Positions 22,700 through 34,800 of a stretch of DNA of 64,000 nt are shown here, one piece after another. The translations under genes and the position numbers were made by a program. The DNA is from Podaxis mareebaensis (lineage: Eukaryota; Basidiomycota; Agaricomycetes; Agaricales; Agaricaceae). The DNA is taken from NCBI GenBank assembly GCA_018524725.1, contig JAEUWP010000602.1, positions 1 through 64,000 of the forward strand, written 5' to 3'. The notes below the pieces were generated by a model that ran no database searches, was not told where the DNA came from, and saw only the letters and a list, made by a program, of their open reading frames with translations. Every line of letters begins with the position of its first letter. Within the stretch, counting starts at the first letter, position 1.

Positions 22700-24413
22700 A
22701 TGTCTGCCGACGCTGCAACTGAGCCCCTTGCTCCTGCCGTTGATGCAGTCGCCACCTCCTTTGCAAATGTTTCTGTGTGCGTATTCCAACTTGACTCACT
22801 CCGACCCTCACTGACTAGCCCCTAGGACTAGCGAAGCTCCAGCTATCAAGCCTGCCCCAGAAAATTCCCAACCTCACGAACAAATCATTACTCCATGGGA
22901 CGTCCAGGGCGGCGTCACCGCTGACGGCAAGCAACAGGCGATCGACTACGACAAACTGATAGACCAGTTTGGCACTCGCAGAGTCGATACCACTCTTCTT
23001 GAACGCTTTGAACGCTTGACAGGTCACCGCCCTCATGTATTTCTCAGGCGAGGAATGTTCTTTTCGCATCGGTGGGTCTTGTTGGGGCCTCCAACATAAC
23101 TAAGGCTCATTTGACGGCACACACCAGTGAATTTGACAAGATCTTGGACCGATACGAACAAGGAAAACCCTTCTTTCTTTATACCGGTCGTGGACCTAGT
23201 AGCGACAGCATGCACCTTGGCCATATGGTTCCTTTCGTCTTCACCAAGTGAGTGATAGACTTTTCTCTGACACAGACACGCGTATTAATCACAATCTAGA
23301 TGGCTGCAAGACGTCTTTGAATGCCCACTAGTTATCCAACTGACTGGTATCTTTATCGCTTACGAAGATGGTGGCAATAGCTGACTTCGTACCTAGATGA
23401 TGAAAAGTTTTTGTTCAAGCACGAACTTAAACCTGACCAAACTCGCAAATTTGCGAGGGAGAACGCAAAAGACATCATTGCCTGTGGGTTTGACCTCAAC
23501 CGAACCTTCATATTCAGCGACTACGCCTATATGGGCGGTCCCTTTTATGAAAACGTATCCAGGATCTCACGGCAAATCAGCTATAATCAAGCCAAGGCCA
23601 CATTCGGCTTCAACGAGTCGTATGTATCTCCTACTCTAAATCGTCGCCATTCTCAGTGATTCACCAGCGATAACATCGGCAAAGTGCACTTTGCCGCCAT
23701 CCAGGCCGCACCCTCCTTCTCTAATTCCTTCCCTCACATCTTCGGCACCGTCTCCAATATTCCCTGCCTGATTCCCTGTGCAATTGACCAGGACCCCTAC
23801 TTCCGCCTTACTCGTGACGTAGCTGTCAAACTCAAATATCCCAAACCCACACTTCTTCATTCGAAATTCTTCCCCGCCTTGCAAGGACCCCAGACCAAGA
23901 TGAGCGCCAGTGACCCTAACAGCAGCATCTATATGACGGATAAACCGAATCAGATCAAAAACAAGATTAACCGGCATGGTTTCTCCGGTGGTCGGGAGAC
24001 TGAGGAAGAGCACAGGCGGCTGGGTGGTGATACTGAAGTGGACGTTGCCTATCAGTATCTCAGCTTTTTCCTCGAAGACGATGAAGAGTTAGAACGACTT
24101 GGCAAGGTGTGTCCGCTCACCTGACCTCTCAACCGTTAGCTGGAACACGTTACACAGGAATACCGCACCGGTGAACTGTTAACCGGTCAACTCAAGGCCA
24201 AGTGTATTGCACAACTCCAGAAATTCGTTGGTGACTTCCAGGAGGTTCGTCCAGAACATTGTTCCCACGCGGAATCGCAAACTCATAATCACTCAGCGCA
24301 GGAACAAGGTCACGGAAGCCGATGTCGATGCTTTCATGAACACAAATCGTTCCATCGCGCCGACAATCGGCAGGTGCAAGGTGGCACCGGCAGAGACATC
24401 AACAGTGCAATAG
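22700..24413 (+). CDS. WRS1: Cytosolic tryptophanyl-tRNA synthetase
   Basis: About nine short exons give a class I aminoacyl-tRNA synthetase of about 430 residues. Motifs are visible in order: the eukaryotic N-terminal [27 protein letters not shown] (HIGH box as HLGH), the tryptophan-binding region ([24 protein letters not shown]), the helix with [14 protein letters not shown], and the KMSAS loop in [11 protein letters not shown]. The absence of a targeting presequence before the eukaryotic-type core supports the cytosolic enzyme, not the mitochondrial one. It attaches tryptophan to its tRNA. The last exon ([14 protein letters not shown]) is joined from GDFQE by a short intron. The stop codon is only 58 bp from the stop of the opposing LOG gene. 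Confidence 0.95.
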
Positions 24414-24471
24414 CCAGCAAGAGATGTATTATACTCTATCATTAACAATACCAGCTAGGATTTCGAAGCTC

Positions 24472-25509
24472 TTATGTCGCGATTAACTTCCCATCTTTCT
24501 TATCCGCGGTGCCATCCATTTCTTGGGTCCAGTCAAACAGAGGTGGATTATATCCCTTTTCCCATCCATCCAGAGCTGCCAGAGTCGCAGTTCCCCAGTC
24601 AAACGTTAGGTGTTCTTCTTGGTTGGCTGGGCCATCCACGAACGTTACTAGGCGTTCGCTTTCACTTTTAATGAAACCTTCTTGGATTGATTGTTTGATG
24701 AGCTGCCGTAACGGATCCCAGAACCCAAGGACATTAACGAGGACAATGGCTGGAGTTAAAGAGGTAAGAATGGATCAATTGTGGACCAAGTGTGACCCAC
24801 GTTTGTCATGGATGCCTAGCTGGGTCCAAGTTGTCACTTCGAGGATCTTGAAATAAATGATGAGATCATCGAGGTGGAAGAGATCACTGATATGGGCGTC
24901 ATACCTCTTCAAAGGTGCCAAAACCACCAGGTAGACCAACGAAACCATCCGCACGTTTCGCCATTTCGACTTTGCGCTCATGCATTGATTGCACAACAAT
25001 CTGACCGTTTCGTCGTAAGAGCCGTCAGGCCGCCACAGGAATCAGATGTGAAAGAACTACGAACCGTCTCGACCTATCACCAAAATAAGCTTGAGGTTCG
25101 TCATCGAAGTAGAGGCATCCGAGGCAGACCACCCACCGCTTCACGTCCCGTCTCCTTCAGATCTACTTTTAAACCCTTCTCATCATCGCCCTTCTCTCAC
25201 TCGCCACCTGAGATAACCATGGCATACGGCACGACACCCGTCACCTTTCCTCCGTGTTTAAGGACAGAGCCAGATACGACACCCATGATCCCCTTGGAGC
25301 CTCCACCATATACCAGTGGTCGGTTCTGGAGTGCCAAGGTTTTTCCGAGGGCTAACGAACTGAGGTGAGTGGAGAACAATAAAGCGAGGGGAAGCGGACG
25401 TACACTCCGCTGCTGCTACATATGCTTTCTGTCTCCCCGTTGAGGATCCACAATACACAGCTACAGCGCCTTTGGGATCACTATCGGTACCATTCGCATG
25501 GACAGTCAT
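24472..25509 (-). CDS. LOG-family cytokinin-riboside-monophosphate phosphoribohydrolase-like protein
   Basis: The ATG at 25509 starts a Rossmann-fold protein of about 240 residues from several exons. It begins [16 protein letters not shown] and continues [34 protein letters not shown], and [11 protein letters not shown]. The PGGxGTxxE motif with the upstream MHERK arginine/lysine pair is the active-site signature of LOG proteins. These are often labelled lysine decarboxylases but hydrolyse nucleoside 5'-monophosphates such as cytokinin ribotides. The end [17 protein letters not shown] is lineage-specific. In a fungus this could make free cytokinin-like bases or serve nucleotide salvage, and the sequence cannot decide. 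A TATA box lies 135 bp upstream. Confidence 0.88.
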
Positions 25510-25643
25510 TGCTGAACAGTTCAGGTGGAAGAGATAATAAGAATCGATGTTTCCAAAATCAACCGATCACTTGATATCTAGATTCCGGAGGGCCTGAGGG
25601 CGCGGAAAAGAGGTAATATGGTGACGGCAAGGCACATGGTTCA

Positions 25644-25652
25644 TTTTATATA
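25644..25652 (-). promoter_or_regulatory. TATA box of the LOG-family gene
   Basis: Read on the minus strand it is TATATAAAA, about 135 bp upstream of the LOG start codon at 25509, a plausible distance for a core promoter with a leader of about 100 nt. Confidence 0.5.
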
Positions 25653-25793
25653 AGAAACAAGTACAACTCCAAGTATTCGATCAGGACGCTAGCTCTGGTG
25701 GTACAAAGTGATGTAATATAACAACACCATCGCGAGTGTACGCTTTTCCCCTTCGCAAATCAAACTGGATGCAGAGTAAGCGTCACGTCTCGC

Positions 25794-27067
25794 TCAACGT
25801 CTCCTGGGAGGCCCCCTGGGCTTTGCGAATGGTTTAGGTGCGTCGTTCGGCCTCGAAGTAGCACCCTCATTGCCTTCAGCCTCTTGTGGAGCATTCAGCC
25901 TAAGTTCTTCAACGATATATTCTTCGGTAAGTTCCCGGGGCTCTGAGGTTTCGATTTTCCGGGAGGCGAGCTGGGCAGTAGGAGCGGTTGAGGCGAGCAA
26001 CTCTTTAATCCACCGCAGCGTTGACCCAGAACCTGAAGAGTACAGCATCCGATGCTTGATCGGAGATGACGAGGGGCAGGAATAAATGAAGACTGTTAGC
26101 GAGCCAGTGAGATAATGATGCGATGAGGCACCGGAACTACGCACTAAGTTCACGGCGAGCGGGTGACGTATATGACTGGGGCCAGGCGAAGAGGGCGTAT
26201 GAGGGTTCGGCATTGGGGATCGTCGAAGATAGTTGATCAACAGTAATTTCTGCACTTGACTTTAAGAGTAGTGTTTCTGTCTCGGGGTCGACGGTCTATA
26301 CTGTATTCAGGCACCGTGTTTTCTTTCGGGAACAATATACTCGCCAGAACGACAATTGCTGCATTATCACCTCGACCAAGCTCCGTGATGGATTCTTCTA
26401 CTTCAGGCACCCACTTGAAGCCTACACCACTGCCGACATGACTTGCGCGGGCGCGGCTGCCTTGATAAGAGGCAGAATCACTCTCAGCAGCCCGTACGTC
26501 AGCCATTTCCTGTTCACGGACGGACAAAGGCTTGGGAGCAGCAAGATGCCGTAAATGAGCCTGATATGCTTCCGCAGTCAAGTCCGCTTTCGAGGTGGCT
26601 ACGATGGAATCTGCAAAGACGGTGGAACCAAGGGATTTGAGCAGGGAAGAGCGCGTCGAAGCATAGAGCATCTATGCCTGCGGTGAGTGATAATTCTTGC
26701 AAGTAGGGCTCTAGTGCATGCCTTGTCTCTGACTTTGGCTGAGTCTGGCACATAGAAGAAGGCGATCCAATTGGTCGATGATGGATCTGGCTTTGCTAGG
26801 ACATATGCTGGGGTGTCGTCCGAGATGATGTCTTTGTCCTGTAATTTTGCAAGGTCCTCTTCAAACGATCCAGCAGCATCGATAGATAGGTCATGAACGA
26901 GAGATTCTACATCGGAGTATGAGATTGCCAACGGTATATTAACTGGGGGTGGAGAAGAGACCGTTCTGAATGACTACTTTGAGAAAGCGCACCGTGGTAG
27001 ATTTGAGAGCATCTGCGAATATTGTAGCGAGTTCTGGAGCAACTGTGATCCCAGATGAGGCCGACAT
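25794..27067 (-). CDS. TWF1: Twinfilin, actin-monomer-binding protein
   Basis: About seven exons encode roughly 320 residues. The start MSASSGITVAPELATIFADA at 27067 begins the first ADF-homology domain. It continues with DPSSTNWIAFFYVPDSAKVRDKMLYASTRSSLLKSLG, the actin-binding long helix region. The linker has LSVREQEMADVRAAE. The second ADF domain shows YSCPSSSPIKHRMLYSSGS, with the basic K-H-R and M-L-Y-S-S motif of actin-binding helices. The basic C-terminal tail (PKPFAKPRGPPRRR) matches the twinfilin tail that binds capping protein and phosphoinositide. It sequesters ADP-actin monomers and promotes barbed-end depolymerisation at cortical actin. It is transcribed divergently from PEP7 with 96 bp between start codons. 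Confidence 0.92.
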
Positions 27068-27163
27068 GATGGTGATAGGAAATAGAGATGTTTATTATTA
27101 TTATTAGGCGCTGGGCCCGACGTCAGTGATACCACGCGCCAGCCGAGTTCAGTTCTCTCCACC
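27068..27163. promoter_or_regulatory. Compact bidirectional promoter, twinfilin / PEP7
   Basis: Only 96 bp separate the two start codons, so both core promoters and leaders must share or overlap this DNA. It contains (TTA)5 at 27092-27106 and a CRE-like CGACGTCA at 27118-27125, one base from the TGACGTCA consensus. The transcription start sites may lie inside the opposite gene's leader. Confidence 0.6.
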
Positions 27164-29941
27164 ATGCCAGACCCAACTACGCCGCCTCACGTTCCCTACC
27201 AGGCCTACAAGGTTAGTCTCCATCGTTCAAAGCATCTTCTATTCGTATAAATACTCAAATCCTGCAATAGTCGAAAAGGCATTCGCGCGGCTCGTCCAAC
27301 CCTAATGCACACCTCGTCCCAAATCTCACTCCTCCCCCAGCCTCAAGGCCTTTCAACGTTGCACACATGACGTCCACATCACCTTCACTGGCCCAGTCGG
27401 AGAAAGAAGATTCTCCCAGCTACACTTATCCTAAAATGCATCCACAACGGTCGTCGCCAACGACAAAGATTATCCTTGCGCCGCCTTCTCCTATCGGTCC
27501 TCCCACAAACGGTCTACCTTCCCCTCCGGCGTCCAACCACTCCCATGAGTCTCCGGACTCTCCCACTGATGCCTCTAGACATGGTGAAAGCTCCGGAATA
27601 AACATTCCCACTGTCTCAAGTCCAGCCAACTCTGCTGTCCCTGAACAGCATATCCGTGTATCAGCTCATGCACCTAAAGTCTCAACGTTTTCTGTAATTG
27701 CCTCGACTTCATCCTCCCCTATTGCATCCAGTTCTGCTCTAGCATCGCCGGAACCAGGACCCTCTTCCACCCTACCCCACAAAGCCTCCAAATTCCGTCA
27801 TGTCCCTTTACGCAAGCCCCGTGCGCCCGTACCATCTTCTCCTCTGGCCTTGGCTAGCCAGGAATTGCACGCGCGCACGAACTCAACTACATCCCTCCCC
27901 CCACCACGACAGGGTCTTGGGACAACGACTATCTCGTTCCATCCAAATCAATCCGAACCACAGCTACCCGTTGCACCGCCCCAGAAGGCCGCATCACCTT
28001 TGGTCTCGCCCAATCTTACTGAGCGAACTCTCCCACCATTATCTCCCGCGGAGCCCGAGCCCAAGCCTGTACAGAAACCTGTTGTACCTGTTATCTCGTC
28101 TTCCCTGGCTTCATCCCCTCCAGTCAGCAATAAGTCTTCCCCTTCATCTGAAGCCTCGACGAAAATACAAAATCCTCCTGCTGCACCTGGTTACAACCTG
28201 AATACATCTCGCTCTCTTACGCCGAATCGCCTTTCCGTTCCTTATAGGCCCGGGTTCCAACCCAAAGGAGTCTACCGACATCTCACGGATGACTTCCTAG
28301 CCCTTCGGAAACTTAAGCGTGATGGTGCAAGTGAAAATGGAGGTATGAAGAGAGTCGAACGGGAGAAACTTAGGAGGCGGTTGGAGAAGCTTATTGCCCT
28401 GCATTTCCCCGTTGATCCCCCGTTTGCTCCCCCGAGGTCTAGCGTGAACACCAGTGGTTCAGCTAAACGACGGCCGGGACCGGGTACTAGTGTCCGTGAA
28501 GTCCGGAGAACGTCGTCTATATTTGATCTAGATACACTCAAAAGTATCAACCTACGCGACGCTAGTGACCTATGGAAGAATGTCTTGACTGGGAAACTAG
28601 GAGATAGTGCTACATTGGATATTCGAGGTTAGTCCCTGATATTTCGTGCTCTCGCAAGTTGACTAAATGGGTGTCAGCTATGGAACAACGTATTACACCT
28701 TGGGAAGAGGACTCCGATATTTCCAAGTGTCCTTTGTGCCTGTAAGTCTTTCCCACAATAATCTCGGCCGTCACAGAGGAGGTCAATGCTTCTCATTACT
28801 CAGAACTTCGTTCCATCCCCTCACGAACCGAAAACACCACTGTCGGTTATGCGGGCGTATAATCTGCTCACTACCGCCGAAGAATCCACAACGTCCAGCC
28901 ACTTGTTCGATACTCTTCGTCGTCGACTCAAAAACAAGAAGAATTGAAGAGGTCGATGAGGGCGTCGATTATGGTGTCAAGAAACGGAGGAACCCGAGCA
29001 TCGGGAAGGCTGATGAGATAGACAATGATGAGAAATTTTTGAAAGGGGTGAGGATATGTCGGGAGTGTCGTCCTATTCTCCTGTGCGTTTTTCTTTATTT
29101 TGCCATAGTTCATGCTGATGAAAGTTTACAGGCGAGAGCAATACCAACAGGAGAGGTTGCATGTGCCAATTTTCGTAAGGCTGCATGAGGTATGATCAGT
29201 GGTTCCGGGGCTATGGTATTGCTAATATGTACCTCGACTAGGCATTCATTTCTCTGGAACAAGAGATCGAAGGAGCTCTTCCCCAATTTCAGGAGTTAAT
29301 CCTTGCACTGAAGTACGTTCCTCCCCGTAATGCAAGTCCGAGCGCATTCGATAACCTAGTTGTTGTAGTCATAACGACCAACCAACGAAGGAAGCCTCTA
29401 TAGCTCGGAAACGGATCCTCGAAGCCTTTGCTCAATATGACGCCCTGGCAAAGAAAATCAAACAACTTCCTTGTCCGAATGGTCCCGCGAGCTCCCAAGC
29501 TCGCGTGCAAGCGTCAATACTGATGCGAGCCAACCAGTTCTTGCAAAAGAACATGTTCCCTCTCCAGGTACACCTTCATTGCCTAGCCCACCCAATTTCT
29601 CGTATCATTGACCGTACACAACTATGTAGTCTCTACCAAAGCAGTCGCGCAACAAAGGCAAAGATTCCACTGGGTCCTCTACGCCTGAGCCTAACAACCT
29701 TGGCGATCTGGTTGAAGGTCAAGGAACTGACTCAGATTCCGAACTGGCACAAACTCTACAGCCTTTGCTTGAACAAGAAGCTCTGCTGGAGACATTTGTC
29801 GAGGAGGCAATGGCTCAGAGGAAATTCGAGGATGTCAAGACCCTGAAGGTGAATTTGCAAGAGATCCGGAGGGAAATTGAAAGGTTACTTGATGGTGTTG
29901 ATGTGAACACGAAGAATGGGAAGGGGAAGGGTAGGAGATAA
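27164..29941 (+). CDS. PEP7: FYVE-domain vesicle tethering protein PEP7/VAC1 (rabenosyn-5 type)
   Basis: The short first exon (MPDPTTPPHVPYQAYK) is followed by a proline/serine-rich region of over 300 residues with no domain. Then come a charged helix (RVEREKLRRRLEKLIALHFP) and AMEQRITPWEEDSDISKCPLC. The FYVE zinc finger follows: CPLC..F....RKHHCRLCGRIICSLPP and, after an insertion with acidic and basic residues, VRICRECRP. The C-terminal part has helical segments and ends with a rabenosyn Rab-binding-like coiled coil (EALLETFVEEAMAQRKF, LQEIRREIERLLDG). This architecture is that of Pep7/Vac1, which binds PI3P, Rab5/Vps21 and Vps45 for Golgi-to-endosome transport. The total is about 760 residues. 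Confidence 0.88.
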
Positions 29942-30896
29942 CTTTGACTTCATAGATCTTTCCCCTTCTTTCCTTGAGCTGTCCGATTCTTTTTTTCTAG
30001 ACTTGGGGTTTAATCCATGCTGCTGCGGTCCAGACGGAGTTGTACCGGCTATATGCTGACGTACTTGGGCCATGAATTTTCAGTCGACCTGCTTAGAATC
30101 CAAATCCTATGATTGGCCACTTTCCGATCACCGTACGGGGCGTAATTCTAAAGAGATCTGTTTCACCCCATTTGGTCATCCCATATGTCGCCATCTGTAT
30201 CAATTATAGATTCGACTTCAAGCTATCTGCTATCCACCACTTGCCATTCTTGTTCAAAAATACCTGTCCTCTTCATCGACTTCGAATGAATGCCAAGAAG
30301 CCGAGTTTCTTATACTTCCCGAGGCTTCGAGGCATAGACAACTTGCTTACACGATCCCGAGACATACTAGCTCTTATGTGAACATCGCAACGGATTATGT
30401 TTCTAAACACGTCATTTCCCTCCCAACACGCCGCGATGGCATTCTCACACGGTCGCTCAACTTATTCTAAGAAGTTACGAGCCTGCGAGGAAATTCCCTT
30501 GATTCCTTACGCTTCTGTATTCAGTACGGAAGTGGCCAATTGGGTCTCCCCAAGAATTGAACTTCCGTGGTTAACAGGTCAAACGCCCCGTGGGCACATG
30601 GACATCTGTCTGGGAGGAATTGACTACAAGGATGGCAATCCACTACACTTCGCTCTCAGAAAAGACACAGCTTAATAGGTACCTGTCCACTGGAAACCTA
30701 CTTACTGGGTACCCCCTTGCTGGATTCTCGCTTTCCTTCTCTCACTGCACCATCGAACAGCCAGTCCGCGTTTGCTAATTGCCGATTCATCCTGTTGTCA
30801 TTTCCGATAACTCGCCCAAGTACATTCCTCATCAATAGGTATCAACCTTTTGCCTTTGATTATCCTTCGTGATTGATGTATTATTAGCCCTAGAAT
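29942..30896. other. Intergenic region between PEP7 and an orphan membrane-protein gene
   Basis: This is about 950 bp in tandem orientation. Small plus-strand open frames (30109-30381, 30397-30675) have no hydrophobic, domain-like or splice-supported content, and I treat them as chance. The sequence after 30700 is CT-rich and likely promoter/leader of the next gene. Confidence 0.5.
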
Positions 30897-31691
30897 ATGT
30901 TAATCCCAGTCGGAGCCTCACCAAGCCCCTTCGCCCGTGAACTGGATGTGGCACTCGTTAGACGGCGTCATGGTCAGGATGATCAGTCAAATGAAGGTCC
31001 TGGTGGTAACAGTCATGATGGCGGTGGCAGCCCAGACGACAATGAGGTAGTCGCATCTGCCACTCTGACTGACCCCAATGCCTCAGACGGACCGGTAGCA
31101 ACTCCAACTTCCTCTGTTCCCGCTCCAACTGCCAGCAGCAATGGCAGCTCCGAGGCACCCGCTCTCCGGTTCATAGACGTGCAGAATGCGACGACGTGTC
31201 AGAGCTACACTTTCTCCTGGAGTTCTGACAGCCTCAATCCGAGCTCTAATATCAAGCTTTTCATTGGGGGTTCTCTGGGACCAGACAGCAACACGACGGC
31301 TACCCTCTCTAGCAGTGACAATCTACCACCACCCATTCGCATCCTGTCAACCCGTATTCCCTTGAGTGCGACCAACTTCACTTGGGTATCAGTTGACCTG
31401 ACGGAAGGATGGTACACGCTAGATGCACAACCATCGAGAGCCCACCGAAGTGTCAAATTCACTTCCCAGCCGGCGCCCTTGTATGTGATTAATGGGACAG
31501 ACACCAGCTGCGTCAGGTCCTCCCAGCCCATTTCTAGTTCCCACCCGCGTCTCAGCACAGGTGACATCGTAGCAGTCGTCATTGGTGCGGTCGCAGCCGC
31601 TGGTTTGTTAGCTGTTGCATTTGCGTTTCCCCGACTTTGGAGACGTGATCTCCCTTCTCCGAAAAGACCACGCCCCTATTATTTATACTGA
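30897..31691 (+). CDS. Orphan single-pass membrane protein with Ser/Thr-rich ectodomain
   Basis: This is an intronless frame of 264 codons. After a charged start (ELDVALVRRR) comes a Gly/Asn/Asp-rich low-complexity part, then Ser/Thr/Pro/Ala linkers. A small domain of about 110 residues follows, with TTCQSYTFSWSSDS, an FIGG..GP loop, FTWVSVDLTEGWYTLD and a terminal GTDTSCV, likely a beta-sandwich closed by one disulphide. One hydrophobic helix (GDIVAVVIGAVAAAGLLAVAFAF) and a short basic tail (RPRPYYLY) follow. Similar CQ.YTF.W-type ectodomains occur in basidiomycete surface proteins, but I cannot name a function. No signal peptide is visible at this start, so an unseen upstream exon may supply one. 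Several N-x-S/T sites suit an extracellular domain. Confidence 0.65.
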   Translation: MLIPVGASPSPFARELDVALVRRRHGQDDQSNEGPGGNSHDGGGSPDDNEVVASATLTDPNASDGPVATPTSSVPAPTASSNGSSEAPALRFIDVQNATTCQSYTFSWSSDSLNPSSNIKLFIGGSLGPDSNTTATLSSSDNLPPPIRILSTRIPLSATNFTWVSVDLTEGWYTLDAQPSRAHRSVKFTSQPAPLYVINGTDTSCVRSSQPISSSHPRLSTGDIVAVVIGAVAAAGLLAVAFAFPRLWRRDLPSPKRPRPYYLY

Positions 31692-31861
31692 TTTTTTATT
31701 TCTTGCTCATCAGATATATTCGCTGCTCACTATGACTGCGTTCTTTGATATGTGCGACTAGATTTTCTATTATTAATTACGACCCAAAAAGTGTTTGTAC
31801 AGTATTATGACATAGGATATGAACGCTGTCCGGATATTATGAGACATCGAATGCCCTAAAA

Positions 31862-34800
31862 TTATTTGCCCAAGGACCCCATGAAAGAAGATAAATCTAG
31901 ACCCTGGTATTCCTCCTCTGCAGGTAAATCCTCTAAACCCTGCAGCACATTCTTCTGCGTGAGTGGTTTAGAGGGTTCTTTTGCTTTTTTGGCTTCCATC
32001 GCGGCACCTTCCTCAGTAGTGCGCCGGAAAAGATCAAGGACAAGGTCTGTGTCCATGGAAGCAAGACCCGAGTTCTGCTGTGTGACAACAGAGTTGGCGA
32101 TGTTGAGTTTGAATCGTTGAAGACTACGGAATCAATTAGCATGAAGGAAATGCGTATGCTAGGAGAAAGCGTACCCCATGATCTTCTCCTCTAAAGTCCC
32201 CTTTGTGATAAGGCGATAGACATTGACAACTTTCTTCTGACCGATGCGGTGCGCCCGATCCATGGCTTGGAGGTCCTTCATAGGATTCCAGTCGTGTTCG
32301 ACGAAAATGACGGTGTCAGCACCGGTTAAGGTGAGACCGAGACCTCCGACGTGGGTGGTCAGCAATAGACAGTCGATACTTGGATCTGAATTGAAGGTTT
32401 GAACAATGGCATGCCTCTTATTGGCCTCAGTGCCACCATCAAGCCGCATATAGGTGACGGATGGCATGTGGACTTTGAAGAGGTCCGTCTCTATGATGTC
32501 CAGCATCTGTTTCATCTGACAGAAGATGAGAACCCGGTGTTGTGAGAAGGTTCCGCTCGAATCCGTGACAGAGTCGATGGCATCGCTTTTAGCTGAATCT
32601 CCATGAAGATGTGATGCAATTCCAATACCGCAGTCGGTTAAGAGTTGTCTGCAGAGAACATTGAATCAGGTTTCAGACGAGACGCGGTGAACGAGAACGA
32701 TACATACTTCAATGCCAGGAGTTTGGGGGCTTGATGGATATCACTAAGGGATGTAGTCTGGAGTCCGGCTTTCTCAAAGGCGGTATTGATGGCAGTTTGG
32801 TCGTTTTTGAGTACCAGTGCTGGGTGATTGCAAAGCTTTCGCAAATATTGCAAGGATTGGAATATGTGTTGTTGGTCAGCATCTCCCTTGCCAGAGGCCG
32901 GCTTCGTACGAATCATGTCTTCGGCTGATGCGCGAGCCTTCGAGTTTGAAAAGTCGTCATATAGATATTTTTGCAGGTCAGAGAGCTCGCAATAGTAATC
33001 TTGAATGATTTTGGGCGGCAGATCGTTTAGGACATCTTCCTTCAAGCGTCGGAGCAGGAATGGTAAGACCTGTTTGTGTAGTGCCTCCAACGCCAGGGCT
33101 GCTGTTAGGAAGATTAGGGTTGTTTAACTGGGGCTCATCCAAACACTCACCAGCTTCGCTATTCTTCGCTTTGCCATCGCGGTTGGCCAAAATAGGCTTT
33201 CCAAAGCGCTCATTGAAGGAAGTCTCCGTTCCAAGGAACCCCGGCATCAAGAAATCAAAGAGACTCCACAGTTCAAGAACATTGTTCTGAATTGGGGTAC
33301 CGGAGAGAACAAGACGGTGTTGAGCACGAATGCACTTGACGGCCTTGGTGAGTTTCGTCTTCGCATTTTTTATGACGTGCCCCTCGTCGAGGATACAGTA
33401 GAGCCAGTTAAGATGTTCCAGATTTGTGATGTCGTTTCGGACCACCTCATACGAAGTGATGACAACATCATATTGTTGGAGCCTGGGAATAAGCTTGGTA
33501 CGCTCGCGAGAATTGCCGGTATATAGCACAGGTTTCAGGCTATCCACATATTTGAGGATCTCGTAGTACCAGTGGCCTGTGAGCGTGGGTGGACAAACGA
33601 TGAGCGATGGAAGATGCACAGCATCTGGCAACTGGGTTTCACGGTATCGCTGTGCCCGCTCATGATGTTTACTGGCGAGGATGCAGATGGATTGGAGAGT
33701 TTTTCCAAGACCCATATCTGGCAAAGAGACTGAGAATGTTATTTGTCACGGCGTGCTGGGAAACTTACCATCACAAAGGATGCCGTGCAGCTGATATTTG
33801 GCCAAGAACGCCAGCCAGTTGACACCTTCCTGCTGGTACTTGCGGAGATCGGCCTTGATTGGTATAGGGATATCGTATTTGGCGACCTTACTGCCGTCGA
33901 GAAGCTGCGACAGGAACTCTCTTTCGACGTCACGTTTTCTGAGGAGATCATCAGGGAAACCTGGAGGGTCTGGCAAACCAGCCTAAATAATCGTTAGTAC
34001 GTTCTCCAGGACTAAGCCGAGTGTGACTCGCCTCGAGCGGGACCATCTTTACTAGAGACGCAAAGGTATTGGTCGACGTTGACCGGATATCGTCATCTGA
34101 ATCACTCATGCGACCAAGAACAGGGACAACGAGGAAGATGACATATGGCAAGGCCTTTATATCCAACCGTTGGATGATATCTAGTATGCAGTTTAGGCAG
34201 GGTAGTAGAGAAAAAGGCAGGCAAACTCACGATAGATCAACTCTGTAGCACCCTGACGATTTGCAAGGACAAGGGGGTCACCCAGCAGGGGAACAATTTT
34301 TTCTACAACATAGCGCATTGACTCTGCTGTCATCACGCTGCAAATCGTGGCGAAGCATTGCGCTGAGGCTTGTCTAATGATTGCAAAGCGACTCCGTAGA
34401 GCGAGATCCAAAATAGGCAAGACTTCCGCTAGACGAGGCCAAAGACCAGAGTCAAATGAAGGCGCAACAGCTTCGAGAACGCTCAGTGAGTCAATGACGT
34501 CTTGGCCATACTGTTTCTCTATAAGGGTGTCCGACTGTTCGACAGAGCCTAGATATAACGTCAGACACGAAGGTAACATATGTGCAGAATTGAGCACACC
34601 GTTCTGGAAAGCACTCAAGAGCCCGCCTATCATTGAGTGCCACATGTTGGGAATAACATTGAGGAGTTCCGGTCCGAACTTGGATGATAGTTGATTGAAC
34701 GCAAAACCGGCGCCACGACGAGATAAGCGTGCTTTCTTGTTCTCTTCAGGAATTTCGGCATCCGGTGCCTTAGCTGAGGGCTTGCTTCCTTCCTTGTCCT

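Noticed and set aside
30541..30590. 3'-half tRNA-like sequence on the minus strand (GAAGTTCAATTCTTGGGGAGACCCA)
   Set aside because: The T stem has two mismatches and no matching 5' acceptor strand is found 70-75 nt away.
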